DNA of 64,000 nucleotides from Cohnella baijiui (GCF_020731285.1 NZ_JAJFOW010000004.1:62001-126000); one strand, 5' to 3'; counted from the stretch's first letter, positions 1 to 8,867 are shown. Made by a program: numbers and translations. The notes: generated by a model not told the origin, from the letters alone.

Positions 1-2
1 GG

Positions 3-248
3 AACGCGCTCATGGCCCGCTTCGTCCCTGAAGAGCAGAAGGGAACGGGATGGGGCGTGCTGTCCAGCGTCGAAGGGATCGGCATCATGATCGGCCCGGC
101 GATCGGAGGGTGGATTGCCGAGCAGTACGGCGCCACGACGACGGTTGTCGTCAGCGCCTTGCTGATGGCCGTCCTTGCGGTTTTCTACGGACTGCGCCCG
201 ATCGAGCTCCGCTCCCGCGCGGCGGGCAAGGCGGGTGACCGGATGTGA
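3..248 (+). CDS. MFS transporter, C-terminal part (cut by window edge)
   Basis: The reading frame is open from the left edge of the window, so the true start lies outside it. The visible ~81 residues contain two hydrophobic segments (IGIMIGPAIGGWIAEQYG and VVVSALLMAVLAVFYGL) joined by a short polar loop, then a basic tail. This matches the last two membrane helices of a major facilitator superfamily exporter; the segment with G-P-A-I-G-G-W resembles the glycine/proline-rich helix common in drug:H+ antiporters. The stop overlaps the GTG start of the next gene, so the two are probably cotranscribed. The substrate cannot be judged from this fragment. Confidence 0.75.
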   Translation, partial: NALMARFVPEEQKGTGWGVLSSVEGIGIMIGPAIGGWIAEQYGATTTVVVSALLMAVLAVFYGLRPIELRSRAAGKAGDRM

Positions 249-769
249 GCCGAAGCTTGAAAAGGATGCGCGAATGGGATGTCCGGCTATTTCGCCTGTT
301 CAACGATACGATCCGGCACGCGGTGCTCGACCGACTGCTGCGCCTGATTACCCATTTGGGGAGCGCAGGCTTCACAATCGCCGCTTCGCTAACCGCGGCG
401 ATCTTCGCGCCGTCGCCTTGGAACCGCGTCGGCTGGCAAAGCCTGGCCGCGCTGACGGCGAGCTTTCTGATCGGCGTCGCCGTCAAAAAAACGCTGAAGC
501 GCCAAAGGCCGTACCTGGCGCTTCCAAACGCGAATCTGCTCATCAAGCGTCTGCGCGATTCTTCGTTTCCGTCCGGCCACACGACGGCCGCCTTCTCCGT
601 CTTCGTCCCCTTCGCCGCCGCGGCCGCTTGGGCGGCATGCGTCGTCCTTCCGGCCGCCGCGCTCATCGCCGTCTCCCGCGTCTATCTCGGCGTCCACTAT
701 CCTTCGGATTGCGCCGTCGGCTGCCTGCTCGGCTCATCCGCCGCTCTTCTCGCCGTCCATCTTTTTTAA
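245..769 (+). CDS. PAP2-family phosphatase (membrane lipid phosphatase)
   Basis: This 174-residue integral membrane protein carries the three acid phosphatase motifs of the PAP2 family: KKTLKRQRP (about residues 79-87), PSGH (about 111-114) and SRVYLGVHYPSD (about 139-150), with the catalytic His in the last and the assisting His in PSGH. Family members dephosphorylate undecaprenyl pyrophosphate, phosphatidylglycerophosphate or phosphatidate at the outer face of the membrane. The chosen GTG start overlaps the preceding stop (GTGA); an in-frame ATG at 266 is an alternative. The gene converges on the M28 peptidase gene with only 9 bp between stops and no clear terminator. Family is certain, substrate unknown. 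Confidence 0.9.
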   Translation: MSRSLKRMREWDVRLFRLFNDTIRHAVLDRLLRLITHLGSAGFTIAASLTAAIFAPSPWNRVGWQSLAALTASFLIGVAVKKTLKRQRPYLALPNANLLIKRLRDSSFPSGHTTAAFSVFVPFAAAAAWAACVVLPAAALIAVSRVYLGVHYPSDCAVGCLLGSSAALLAVHLF

Positions 770-778
770 TCGGCTCGT

Positions 779-2452
779 TCAGCTCCATCCGCGCCGCGGC
801 ATCCGGCCGAACAGCGGGTAGATCAGCGTGACGGCCAGCGCCGCGATCGTCAGCACGGCTCCCGCCGCGTCCAGCGTGATCATCACGAAGACGAGATACA
901 CGATCGGCGTGAAGAGCAGGTAGCCCGGCATCGCCGACAGCACGGCGGGCCAGGTCCAGTCTCCTTCCCGCAGGACCAAAGAAACGTTCAACCCGAGCAG
1001 GCTGAAGATCAGCGGCCAGAGAAACAGATAGCTCCCGCCCGGCAAGAAGAACGTCGCTGCCGCGCCGAGGAGCAGCCAGAGCAGCAGGACGCCGCCCCAC
1101 AGCTCCTCCGTCCGGAGCCGGCGGGTGAATCGCCGGACGAGGAGCGCCGAGATCGCGAGCGCGAGCAGCAGCAAGCCGATCAAGTAGAACGCGCCGACGC
1201 CGAGCTCCTTGACGATCGATTCGTAATGAGCTGCCGGGACGATCGCTCGCACGGCTAGCCACAACAACGTAACCGCCGCGAACACGATGCCGAGGATCGC
1301 CAACGAGGCGAGCAATCCGCCCGCGATCCCCTTGAGTCCGATCCTGCGGCCGCGCATGCCGTGCCACAGGGTCGCGGCGAACAACAGCGCGCCGAACAGC
1401 AAAATCCAGTAGGAAACGGATTCGGGGTAGCTCAGCATCCGCCAGCCGAACACGTTGAAATAGACGCGATCCTTCTGTCGCACGTCGTTCAGATCCGCTT
1501 GTCCGAAATGCCTCGTCAGGTCCAGCATGCAGTTGCCGTGATGCTGCAGGCTGGCGCGGTCGAGCCGTTCCGGCGTGTCGATCGCCTGATGGTACGCGTT
1601 CAGGCCCATCCCGAAGGCGAAATTCAGGCCGGGCAGACCGCCGTCCCGGAAGACGGTCAAGTCGGTGTCGTTGGGCATCAGCTTATAGACGTTGTAGACG
1701 AGAGAATAGGCCAGGGGCTCCTTGGCGGCTTTGATAAACTCGCGGACCAGCCATCCGTTGTCCTGGCTCGTCTCGAACATCAGGGAGGGGCCGCGGTTGC
1801 CCCGCGCCTCGAAGTTCAACACCAGCCCGACGTCCTCGGCCCACGGATGCCCTCTTACGAACGCCGCCGCGCCGAGCAATCCCGGTTCCTCTCCGTCGGT
1901 CATGAGCAGGATCACATCGTTCCTAAGAGGCTCCGACGCCTGGAGCGCGCGAGCCGTCTCCAGCATCGCGGCGATGGCGGCGCCGTCGTCCGCCGCCCCC
2001 GGCCCCCTGCTGACGGAGTCGTAATGGGCTGCGATCATCACCGCCTTGGTCGAATCCGTGCCGGGGATCCGGACGGCCAAGTTCTCGACGGTGGCGGTGA
2101 GTCCGGGATCCCAGGGGGGCGTGATTTCCGTCCGCTGCACCTCCGGCTTCAAGCCGAGGTGTTCGAGCCTCGCGAGCAAGTAATCCCTGACTTCGTCGTG
2201 GGCCGGCGAGCCGATCGGATGGGGTTCCTTGGCGATTTCGGCGAGGTCGGTCATCGCGCGGGCGGCGGAAAACGCCTCTGCGGGCGCATCGAGTCCCGCA
2301 GGTCGGGGCGCCCGGACTTGCAGCCAGCCGGCGAGCATCGCGCCGAGCAGCAGGATCAGAATGGCGCATAGCCGGGCCAGCCGGGACCAAGTCCGCTTGG
2401 CTGCCGACCGCGGTTGGGGCAGATATGGCGACGGGGGATAAGATGAAGGCAT
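779..2452 (-). CDS. M28-family metallopeptidase with membrane C-terminus
   Basis: This 557-residue protein has one N-terminal membrane segment (about residues 27-46), an extracytoplasmic M28 aminopeptidase domain (about 60-320) and about six to seven C-terminal membrane helices (about 330-550). Metal and catalytic signatures are visible: HYDS (first zinc ligand and Asp), PGAADDGAA (bridging Asp), TDGEE (general base and ligand Glu), FEARG and YHQAIDTPERLD (last His ligand). The layout matches the FXNA/Pff1-like branch of M28, predicted to trim peptides outside the membrane. The start is supported by AGGAGGAAACC upstream. It is divergent from the ROK regulator gene. Physiological substrate is not inferable. 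Confidence 0.87.
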   Translation of the reverse strand: MPSSYPPSPYLPQPRSAAKRTWSRLARLCAILILLLGAMLAGWLQVRAPRPAGLDAPAEAFSAARAMTDLAEIAKEPHPIGSPAHDEVRDYLLARLEHLGLKPEVQRTEITPPWDPGLTATVENLAVRIPGTDSTKAVMIAAHYDSVSRGPGAADDGAAIAAMLETARALQASEPLRNDVILLMTDGEEPGLLGAAAFVRGHPWAEDVGLVLNFEARGNRGPSLMFETSQDNGWLVREFIKAAKEPLAYSLVYNVYKLMPNDTDLTVFRDGGLPGLNFAFGMGLNAYHQAIDTPERLDRASLQHHGNCMLDLTRHFGQADLNDVRQKDRVYFNVFGWRMLSYPESVSYWILLFGALLFAATLWHGMRGRRIGLKGIAGGLLASLAILGIVFAAVTLLWLAVRAIVPAAHYESIVKELGVGAFYLIGLLLLALAISALLVRRFTRRLRTEELWGGVLLLWLLLGAAATFFLPGGSYLFLWPLIFSLLGLNVSLVLREGDWTWPAVLSAMPGYLLFTPIVYLVFVMITLDAAGAVLTIAALAVTLIYPLFGRMPRRGWS

Positions 2453-2651
2453 GGATGGTTTCCTCCTGAGCGCTATTCAAGGAAAATATTGTATTACGAT
2501 CATAAGGGAGCACGCGACGTGCAATCAACCTTTTTCGTTGGAAGAGGGCGCCTGCTGCCGCTTCCCAGATGCCGCGCGATCTGCTATGATCCCTTTATCC
2601 GATCTTATTTAAGAAGTTTAAAAAGAAGCAGCATACCGAGGAGGAAGGCGC

Positions 2652-3680
2652 GTGAAGGAACTGCCTGCCACCCCCAAAGACATGCAAAAGGCGATCCTGG
2701 GCGGCATTCGGGCCGCCCTGCTGACGCAGGGAAGCGCGACGAAGGCGGAGCTTGCCCGGCGGCTGGAGATCAGCTTTCCGACGGTCAGCAAGTTTCTCGC
2801 CCGGATGGAGAAGGACGGCGAGCTGCTCCCGCTCGGAATGGACGACTCCAGCGGCGGCCGGCGGGCGATGCGATACGCCTACAACCCGGCGCACATGCTC
2901 GGGCTCGCCGTCTTTCTGGAGCGGAACGCGACGAGCTATACGATCTTCGACGCTTCGGGCGAGATTCGGGAGCGCGGGGAGGCGCCGGGCGTCCTGGGAG
3001 AGGATGTCCGGCGGTTGGCCGCTCACCTCGACGAGATCGTCGCGAGGCACCCGCGGATCCGGGCGATGGCCATTGGCGTGCCCGGCGCGGTCGACGACGG
3101 ACGGATCATCCACATTCCCGACTACGAGCGATACCGGGAGGTCGATCTTCGAGGCGCTTTGCAGGAGCGATTCGGGTTGCCGGTCGTCGTGGAAAATGAC
3201 ATGAACGCGGCCGTTCTGGGCTATTCCCGCAGGCTGGGGAGTTCGCGGCGATCCTCCTTGGTCTATCTGCTCTTCGGGCAGAATGGCCCGGGCGCCGGCA
3301 TCCTGATCAACGGGGACGTCGTGCGGGGGAGCACGTCGTTTTCGGGCGAAATCACGTTCGTCCCGCTATATGACCGCTTGACCCTCCAGGAGGCGCTGGC
3401 CCGCAGCCGGGAGGCGGATCCGGGGGAGCTTGGCGCGGAGGCGGTCGATGCCGCATCCCGGCTGATCGCCGCGTTCGCCGCGATCCTGAACCCGCGCGAG
3501 GTGGTTTTTTCGCGGGACGAGGCGAGCGACGAGCTTCTCGTGCGAATCGCCCGCAGGAGCGCGGATTATGTCCCCGAGGCTCATCTTCCGAAGCTCTCGG
3601 CAAGCGACTGGCCGCAAGATTACCTGGACGGCCTGCAGCATCTTGCGCTGCAAGCGATGATCGAGACAGCCGGCGGCTAA
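2652..3680 (+). CDS. ROK-family transcriptional regulator
   Basis: This 342-residue protein has an N-terminal winged helix-turn-helix (about residues 15-70; ATKAELARRLEISFPTVSKF) and a sugar-kinase-fold ROK domain (about 75-340). The actin-like ATPase phosphate motifs are diverged, and the catalytic DxGxT loop of sugar kinases is not evident (residues 85-100 read LAVFLERNATSYTIFD). The CXCGXXGC zinc motif of classical ROK kinases is also absent. It therefore looks like a ligand-sensing repressor (NagC/XylR type), not a kinase. The GTG start follows a strong GAGGAGGAAGG. It lies 25 bp upstream of an MFS transporter gene, which it probably controls in response to a sugar. Confidence 0.85.
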   Translation: MKELPATPKDMQKAILGGIRAALLTQGSATKAELARRLEISFPTVSKFLARMEKDGELLPLGMDDSSGGRRAMRYAYNPAHMLGLAVFLERNATSYTIFDASGEIRERGEAPGVLGEDVRRLAAHLDEIVARHPRIRAMAIGVPGAVDDGRIIHIPDYERYREVDLRGALQERFGLPVVVENDMNAAVLGYSRRLGSSRRSSLVYLLFGQNGPGAGILINGDVVRGSTSFSGEITFVPLYDRLTLQEALARSREADPGELGAEAVDAASRLIAAFAAILNPREVVFSRDEASDELLVRIARRSADYVPEAHLPKLSASDWPQDYLDGLQHLALQAMIETAGG

Positions 3681-3705
3681 GCGAAAGGAGCGGCGAGGAA
3701 CGAAG

Positions 3706-4920
3706 ATGGCGACGTCATTTTTAATCATCATTTACTTGGCCTTTATCAGCCTCGGGCTGCCGGATTCCCTGCTGGGCACGGCATGGCCCGTGATGCAGCC
3801 AGACCTGGACGCGCCGCTGGCGGCGGCCGGCCTGCTCTATATGGTCATCGCGGGCAGCACGATCGTGTCGAGCCTGGCCAGCGGAGCGATGCTGAACCGG
3901 TTCGGGACCGGCAAGGTCGCGCTCGCGAGCTGCCTATTGACGGCCTGCGCGCTGCTCGGCTTTTCCGTGTCGCCGTCGCTCGCGTGGCTGGTCGTATGCG
4001 CGATTCCGCTCGGGCTCGGCGCGGGCTCCGTCGACGCCGGGCTCAACAACTACGTCGCCGCGCACTACCGGGCCCACCATATGAGCTGGCTGCACTGCTT
4101 TTGGGGCGTGGGCGCGACGCTCGGGCCGATGATCATGTCCGGCTACATCTCGCGGGAGGGCGACTGGAGGGACGGCTACTTGACGGTGGCGTGCTTGCAG
4201 TTCGCACTGGTGGTCGTTCTGCTCTTCGCCCTGCCGCTATGGGATCGGGTCGCCAAGGGGAGTCATGCCGCCGCCGATGGGGATTCGTCCGCGGACGCCG
4301 GCGACCCGGAGCAGACCGAGGCAAGGTCGACTCGCCCGCTGCGGATCGGGGGCGTGAAGCTGGCGCTGCTCGCCTTCCTGTTCTACTGCGGGGTCGAAGC
4401 GACGGCCGGCCTCTGGGGAAGCAGCTACCTCGTGGACGAGAAGGGCCTGTCCGCTTCGACGGCCGCCCGTTGGGTGTCTTTGTACTATGCGGGCATCACG
4501 GCCGGCAGATTCCTCGCAGGCTTCCTCACCTTCAAGGTGAGCAACCGCACGATGATCCGCGGCGGGCAAGCTGCGGCACTCGCGGGTGCGGCGCTGCTGG
4601 TACTGCCGCTGCCGGCGGGCTTTTCGCTGGCGGGGCTGATCGTTCTGGGGCTGGGGCTCGCCCCGATCTTCCCGTGCATGCTGCACGAGACGCCCGTCCG
4701 TTTCGGCAAAACGCACGCCCAGACGATCATGGGCTATCAGATGGCCGTCGCGTATACCGGCAGCACCTGCCTGCCGCCGCTGCTCGGCTATGCTGCCTCC
4801 CATACGACGATCGGCATTTTTCCGTTCTACATGGCTGCCTGCGCCGCCGCGATGCTGCTTGTCTCGGAGCGGCTTAACGTCTTTTTGGCGAAAAAGCGGA
4901 CGACGGCATCCAAATTGTGA
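3706..4920 (+). CDS. MFS transporter, FucP-like sugar permease type
   Basis: This 404-residue protein has twelve predicted membrane helices in two six-helix bundles, separated by a charged cytoplasmic loop at about residues 185-215. The pattern H-C-F-W-G-V-G-A-T-L-G-P in helix 5 and the overall layout resemble the fucose/glucose/BIG-family (FHS) MFS permeases found next to ROK regulators. A GGAGCGGCGAGG region precedes the ATG. Its position directly behind the ROK gene supports a sugar or sugar-derivative transporter controlled by that regulator. The exact substrate is unknown. Confidence 0.85.
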   Translation: MATSFLIIIYLAFISLGLPDSLLGTAWPVMQPDLDAPLAAAGLLYMVIAGSTIVSSLASGAMLNRFGTGKVALASCLLTACALLGFSVSPSLAWLVVCAIPLGLGAGSVDAGLNNYVAAHYRAHHMSWLHCFWGVGATLGPMIMSGYISREGDWRDGYLTVACLQFALVVVLLFALPLWDRVAKGSHAAADGDSSADAGDPEQTEARSTRPLRIGGVKLALLAFLFYCGVEATAGLWGSSYLVDEKGLSASTAARWVSLYYAGITAGRFLAGFLTFKVSNRTMIRGGQAAALAGAALLVLPLPAGFSLAGLIVLGLGLAPIFPCMLHETPVRFGKTHAQTIMGYQMAVAYTGSTCLPPLLGYAASHTTIGIFPFYMAACAAAMLLVSERLNVFLAKKRTTASKL

Positions 4921-4941
4921 TCGCAATCCCAGAATCCGCCG

Positions 4942-4968
4942 CCGTAACGAAAGAAACTTTCGCTACAG
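4942..4968. repeat. Dispersed palindrome, copy 1
   Basis: GTAACGAAAG, a three-base AAA spacer and CTTTCGCTAC form a hairpin with one mismatch. A second copy of the same design (CTGTAACGAAAG, TTT, CTTTCATTGCAG) lies at 49014-49040. No T-run follows, so it is not a typical terminator for the MFS gene. The remaining intergenic sequence to 5127 is AT-rich and holds a TATAAT at 5063-5068 that may be a -10 element for the downstream gene; no convincing -35 was found. Confidence 0.55.
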
Positions 4969-5127
4969 CCCTCGGCCGGCGCGGGATTCGGGACCTAGGG
5001 CGCAGGTCTTTGATACCTCTAATTTGATCCTTTGGTCCCGCTCAGTAATAGGATAATTATTCTATAATTGATTCATCAGATACGACACCGTACGACATTT
5101 TTCACAGAACAAAGCGAGGGAATTCCA

Positions 5128-5856
5128 ATGATTTCTCCGTTTCTCAAGAAAAAGAAGGCCAATGAGCAGCCGCCGGCGTACGATTCGGCCGTGCGGGCGA
5201 TTTCCGAAGAGGAGCTGGAAGCGGTGGAAACGCAGATGAGCGGCCACGGCTCCGAGGAGGGAGAAGAGAGCGCGGGCGCGATCTTCGCGAAGAAGACTCC
5301 GATGGACAAAAAGTCGCTCGATCTCGTGTTCGCGGTCGAACAGATCATCCAGGCCAAACAAAGCGTCGAAGCGAGCAACTACGAGATGCAGGATCGGCTG
5401 AACTATGCGAACGGGCATATCGAACGGCTGAACAAGGACCTGAAAAACCTGAACAAGGTCATCGAGGACCGCGAGAAAAGCATCATGGAGCTGGAGCAGA
5501 AGCTAACCGAGAAAAACCTCCGGGTCGACCAGATGATGGACGACTACCGGGAGCTTCAGTCCACCCTGTCGGAACAGATCGAGGAGTTAAAGGGGGCTAA
5601 TGAGGTCGAACGGCAGAAGTACGCTGCCTTGCTGCAAAAGAACAACGAAACGCAGGCTGAAAAAAACAAGCGGATCGGCGAGTTGGAGGAAAAGATCGGC
5701 AAGCTCGAAGTGGAACATACGCATATCAAACAGAAGTTCGAGGCGCTCCGTCAAGAGAAAGCCTACCTCGTCAACGTCGTGAACGACTTTACCGCCCGCA
5801 TGACGTCCTCGTTCTCGCCAGCGGCGGCCGCCGGCGACGGGGGCGCGACGGAGTAA
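5128..5856 (+). CDS. Coiled-coil protein of unknown function
   Basis: This 242-residue protein has an acidic N-terminal region (about residues 1-70) followed by a nearly continuous heptad-rich coiled coil (about 75-225) dense in Glu, Lys, Leu and Asn. It ends in an Ala/Gly-rich tail. There is no signal peptide or membrane segment, so it is likely cytoplasmic. The ATG at 5128 follows GCGAGGGAATTCCA; an upstream in-frame start at 5068 lacks a ribosome binding site. It sits 34 bp upstream of a polysaccharide deacetylase gene whose N-terminus is also cytoplasmic, so the two products might interact. I do not recognise the family. Confidence 0.8.
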   Translation: MISPFLKKKKANEQPPAYDSAVRAISEEELEAVETQMSGHGSEEGEESAGAIFAKKTPMDKKSLDLVFAVEQIIQAKQSVEASNYEMQDRLNYANGHIERLNKDLKNLNKVIEDREKSIMELEQKLTEKNLRVDQMMDDYRELQSTLSEQIEELKGANEVERQKYAALLQKNNETQAEKNKRIGELEEKIGKLEVEHTHIKQKFEALRQEKAYLVNVVNDFTARMTSSFSPAAAAGDGGATE

Positions 5857-5890
5857 GCGCGCGAGAGCGCGGGAAGGTTCGAGCAATCGC

Positions 5891-7282
5891 ATGGATACAT
5901 ACAGCATCGTAGTGATCGAGCTGCTGGCGATCGGTCGCGAATCGGACGGTCGCGGCCGGATCGAGCTCGGCATGGCGAGCCCGGACCGGCGGAGCAGGCT
6001 GACGCTCGAGATCGACGGCTACACCTATCGCCATCTGGAATCGCTTACGCTAATGGCCGAGGGGCGGATGCGCCTCTCTCCTTACGTCAAGTGGGATCCC
6101 TACCGGAATACCTTTTACGGCACACTCGTGCGGACGGGCGACGCGTCTAGGGAGACGCTTTACTTTGCCTGCAGCGAGGCATTCAAGACGCAGCTCGAGC
6201 AGATTCGGACGGGGAGGGAGCTTGACGCACCCAGCGGGGACAACGAGAACGAAAAATACGGCACCTCCAGCACGTTTTCCGGCGTCCCCCCCGAACCGCG
6301 GTCCCAAGAGGCGCAGCCGGAACGCTCAGCCGCGGCATCGCGGGTGGCCCGGCGGCGCGGCAGTCCGCAAACCGGCGGACGGATCGCCGTCCGCAGCGTC
6401 GTCCTCGGCGTTCTGTTGATCGGCCTCTGCATCTGGTTCGCGAGCGGTCGGTTCGGAAGCGGCTCGGCCCGGCCGGAAGGACACGCAGGCGCCATGCCGG
6501 CGCGGTCGTCGGCCGAAGCGGCGAAAGCGGCCGATCTGCCTGCGGACGCGATCTCTCCGAAGGAGGCTCCCGCCAACGGGACCGTTCAGGCGGCCAAGTT
6601 CGACCCGGATACGATCGTGCCGGCGACAAGCGCATCGGACCGGACGGAGCCGGAGGCATCCTCCGGTTCCTCGCCGGAAGACTCGGGTGGCGGCGAAATG
6701 ATCGAAATCGACGGCAAAGAGAGCTTCTACGGTCTGCCGAAAGCCTACGTCGCCTTGACGTTCGACGACGGTCCCTCCGCGTACACGGAGAAGATCGTGG
6801 ACATTCTGCGGGAGCACGACGTGGCGGCGACGTTTCTTTTCATCGGACAAAATGTGAAAAAGCACCCCGACGCCGTCGCCTATGCCAGCAAACACGGCAT
6901 GTCGATCGGCAACCACTCCTGGGATCACAGTGTCATGACGAAGGCGAGTCGCGAGGAACAGCTCGACAATCTGGCCAAGACGTCCGAAATCATCGAGTCT
7001 CTGACGGACATCCCCGTCACCTTGTTCCGCCCTCCCTACGGCGCCATCGACGACGGCCTCATCGCCAGCGCCAAGGAGCAAAAGCTCAAGGTTCTGTTGT
7101 GGAACCGCGACCCCGAGGATTGGCACGCCAAGCGGGCGGAGGATATCCTCAAGTACTTCCGGGAGGTCAAAACGCCGGGAGGCGTATACGTCCTTCACGA
7201 GGACAAGCGAACGGTCGAGGCGCTGCCGCAGATCATCGAGTATTTGCAAAAGAACCGTCTGAAGTTTGCTGCTTTCAAATGA
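5891..7282 (+). CDS. Membrane-anchored polysaccharide deacetylase (NodB/CE4)
   Basis: This 463-residue protein has an N-terminal domain of about 110 residues without recognised family, a low-complexity stretch, one membrane helix (about 166-186), an extracellular linker and a C-terminal NodB domain (about 280-463). Carbohydrate esterase 4 motifs are present: TFDDGPS (motif 1, general base Asp), HSWDH (motif 2, metal His), RPPYG (motif 3), DPEDW (motif 4) and VLHE (motif 5 His). It should be a metal-dependent deacetylase acting on peptidoglycan or another N-acetylated glycan outside the cell. The large domain before the helix would lie in the cytoplasm, which is unusual for CE4 enzymes. The ribosome binding site is weak (GGAAGG about 13 bp upstream). 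Confidence 0.87.
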   Translation: MDTYSIVVIELLAIGRESDGRGRIELGMASPDRRSRLTLEIDGYTYRHLESLTLMAEGRMRLSPYVKWDPYRNTFYGTLVRTGDASRETLYFACSEAFKTQLEQIRTGRELDAPSGDNENEKYGTSSTFSGVPPEPRSQEAQPERSAAASRVARRRGSPQTGGRIAVRSVVLGVLLIGLCIWFASGRFGSGSARPEGHAGAMPARSSAEAAKAADLPADAISPKEAPANGTVQAAKFDPDTIVPATSASDRTEPEASSGSSPEDSGGGEMIEIDGKESFYGLPKAYVALTFDDGPSAYTEKIVDILREHDVAATFLFIGQNVKKHPDAVAYASKHGMSIGNHSWDHSVMTKASREEQLDNLAKTSEIIESLTDIPVTLFRPPYGAIDDGLIASAKEQKLKVLLWNRDPEDWHAKRAEDILKYFREVKTPGGVYVLHEDKRTVEALPQIIEYLQKNRLKFAAFK

Positions 7283-7314
7283 GGGAAGGGCAGGAAGCTT
7301 GTTTGCCCGCACGC

Positions 7315-7363
7315 ACGCCGACGCCGGCCTCCATCCGATCAAGGATGGCAGGGCGGCGTTTTT
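7315..7363 (+). terminator. Rho-independent terminator after the deacetylase gene
   Basis: An imperfect long hairpin built from ACGCCG/CGGCGT outer arms and a perfect CCATCC-GATCAA-GGATGG tip ends in TTTTT at 7359-7363. It lies about 30 bp behind the deacetylase stop codon. Confidence 0.6.
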
Positions 7364-7383
7364 GGTTGCGGGGCAAAAGGGGA

Positions 7384-7447
7384 TTGACAAGCGGAAGGGT
7401 GGGAATTTATAGTTAGAAATTAGTGAGATTGATAATCATTATCGATT
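7384..7447 (+). promoter_or_regulatory. Sigma-A-type promoter with Fur box
   Basis: TTGACA (7384-7389) and TATAGT (7408-7413) are separated by 18 bp. A near-perfect Fur operator, ATTGATAATCATTATCGATT, covers 7428-7447, just downstream of the -10, where a bound repressor would block transcription. This predicts iron-repressed expression of the following binding-protein gene. Confidence 0.75.
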
Positions 7448-7484
7448 AAAATAATTTATATTCCCATTCATAAGGAGATTCGAT

Positions 7485-8468
7485 TTGACTATGAAAAGCA
7501 AGCTGCTGCTCCTTCCCATGCTAGTGCTGCTCCTGATCGTCGCGAGCGCATGCGGCTCCAATAACGGCAACAAAGGCGCTTCGTCGCCTTCGCCCAGCGC
7601 CGAGTCGGCCCCTTCTCCCAGCGCGAGCGCGTCCGGTTCCGCCGAAACGTCGTCCGTAACGTTCACCTATGCTTCGGAGAAAGGGAACGTCGAAGTGCCG
7701 GCCAACCCGCAGCGGATCGTGGCTCTAACGAACGCTCCAAACGTCCTTTCCTTGAACGGGACGCTGGTCGGCGTAGACCAGTGGACGGCGATGAACCCGC
7801 TTTTCACCGAGAAGCTGAAGGGTGTCCAGCAGGTATCGGAAGACGATCTGGAGAAAATCATCGAGCTGAAGCCGGATCTCATCATCGGCGGCGCCGAGAT
7901 GAAAAACTACGACAAGCTCAGCCAGATCGCGCCGACCGTGGTCTACACGTGGGGCAAGCTCGATTATCTGGCGCAGCAGACCGAGATCGGCAAGCTGCTG
8001 AACAAAGAGAAGGAGGCGCAGGCTTGGGTCGACGGCTTCAAGCAGCGCGCGGAAACGACCGGCAAGGAGATCAAAGCCAAGCTCGGGGAGCATGTGACCG
8101 TGTCCGTGTTCGAGACGGATGCGAAGAGCTTCTACGTGCTCGGCAACAACTGGGCGCGGGGAACCGAGATTTTATACCAAGCCATGGGGCTCGATATGCC
8201 CGAAAAGGTCAAGAAAGACGCGCTCGGCCCCGGTTATTACACGCTGTCTCTGGAAGTGCTGAAGGATTATGCCGGCGACTATATCGTGCTCAGCCGCAGC
8301 GCCGCGGCCGACAACGCCTTCATGAAGACGGAGACGTGGAACAACATCCCGGCCGTGAAGAACAAGCATGTCATCGAAATCGATACGGAAGCGTCCTCTT
8401 ACAGCGATCCGACCACGCTCGACTACCTGCTGAACATCTTCCGCGAAGGATTTTTGGGCGAGGCGTAA
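7485..8468 (+). CDS. Iron-siderophore ABC transporter substrate-binding lipoprotein
   Basis: This 327-residue protein has a lipoprotein signal (hydrophobic run ending VASAC, Cys at about residue 23), a Ser/Pro/Ala linker and a periplasmic-binding-protein type III (FecB/FhuD-like) domain from about residue 60. The motifs NPQRIVAL, ELKPDLIIGG and WGKLDYL fit ferric-siderophore binding proteins that deliver cargo to a FecCD-type permease. The TTG at 7485 sits 7 bp after TAAGGAG; an ATG at 7491 is 13 bp away and is the alternative start. No permease or ATPase gene is adjacent, so it must work with a transporter encoded elsewhere. Fur control is predicted from the upstream box. Confidence 0.88.
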   Translation: MTMKSKLLLLPMLVLLLIVASACGSNNGNKGASSPSPSAESAPSPSASASGSAETSSVTFTYASEKGNVEVPANPQRIVALTNAPNVLSLNGTLVGVDQWTAMNPLFTEKLKGVQQVSEDDLEKIIELKPDLIIGGAEMKNYDKLSQIAPTVVYTWGKLDYLAQQTEIGKLLNKEKEAQAWVDGFKQRAETTGKEIKAKLGEHVTVSVFETDAKSFYVLGNNWARGTEILYQAMGLDMPEKVKKDALGPGYYTLSLEVLKDYAGDYIVLSRSAAADNAFMKTETWNNIPAVKNKHVIEIDTEASSYSDPTTLDYLLNIFREGFLGEA

Positions 8469-8510
8469 GGAACTCTCTCGTCGGTACTCGTTTCGCCCCT
8501 CGAACGTTGA

Positions 8511-8867
8511 GATGCCCGTCGAGATCCCGGTTGATCGGGTGAAGTCTGGTGCTACGGCGGGAACCTTGAACGGTAACGTTGTCTCCCCGATGGTCGGGAC
8601 CTATACGACCGTCCTGACGGCACAGACCGCGGCGGGCGTCCTTACGTGTGTGCGGAGGTAGACGGCGCGATCCTGCCGGAGCTCGCCGCCGTGAGCTTAG
8701 TCGCTGGCGTGCCGACCGCAGACCGCATCGTGATCCCCGCCGCCAGCCGGTCGCTGCCGACCGACGGCGCCAGCCAAACGGTGATTACGGTCCAGCTGAA
8801 GGACCAGTACAGGAATGACGTGGCGGAGCGGGACGACTCGCGCCAACTTGTATATCCAGAATATTGA
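8511..8867 (+). pseudogene. Remnant of an Ig-like (Big_1/invasin-type) surface protein
   Basis: Two frames join to give one bacterial Ig-like domain. The first part reads NGNVVSPMVGTYTTVLTAQT and runs to a stop near 8660. The reading continues one frame over as AEVDGAILPELAAVSLVAGV, then a second domain start with SLPTDGASQTVITVQLKDQY, the usual opening of a Big_1 repeat. Both ends are missing and a frameshift lies near 8645. No start or ribosome binding site is seen. It directly precedes the first CRISPR leader and probably marks the edge of rearranged DNA. Confidence 0.55.
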
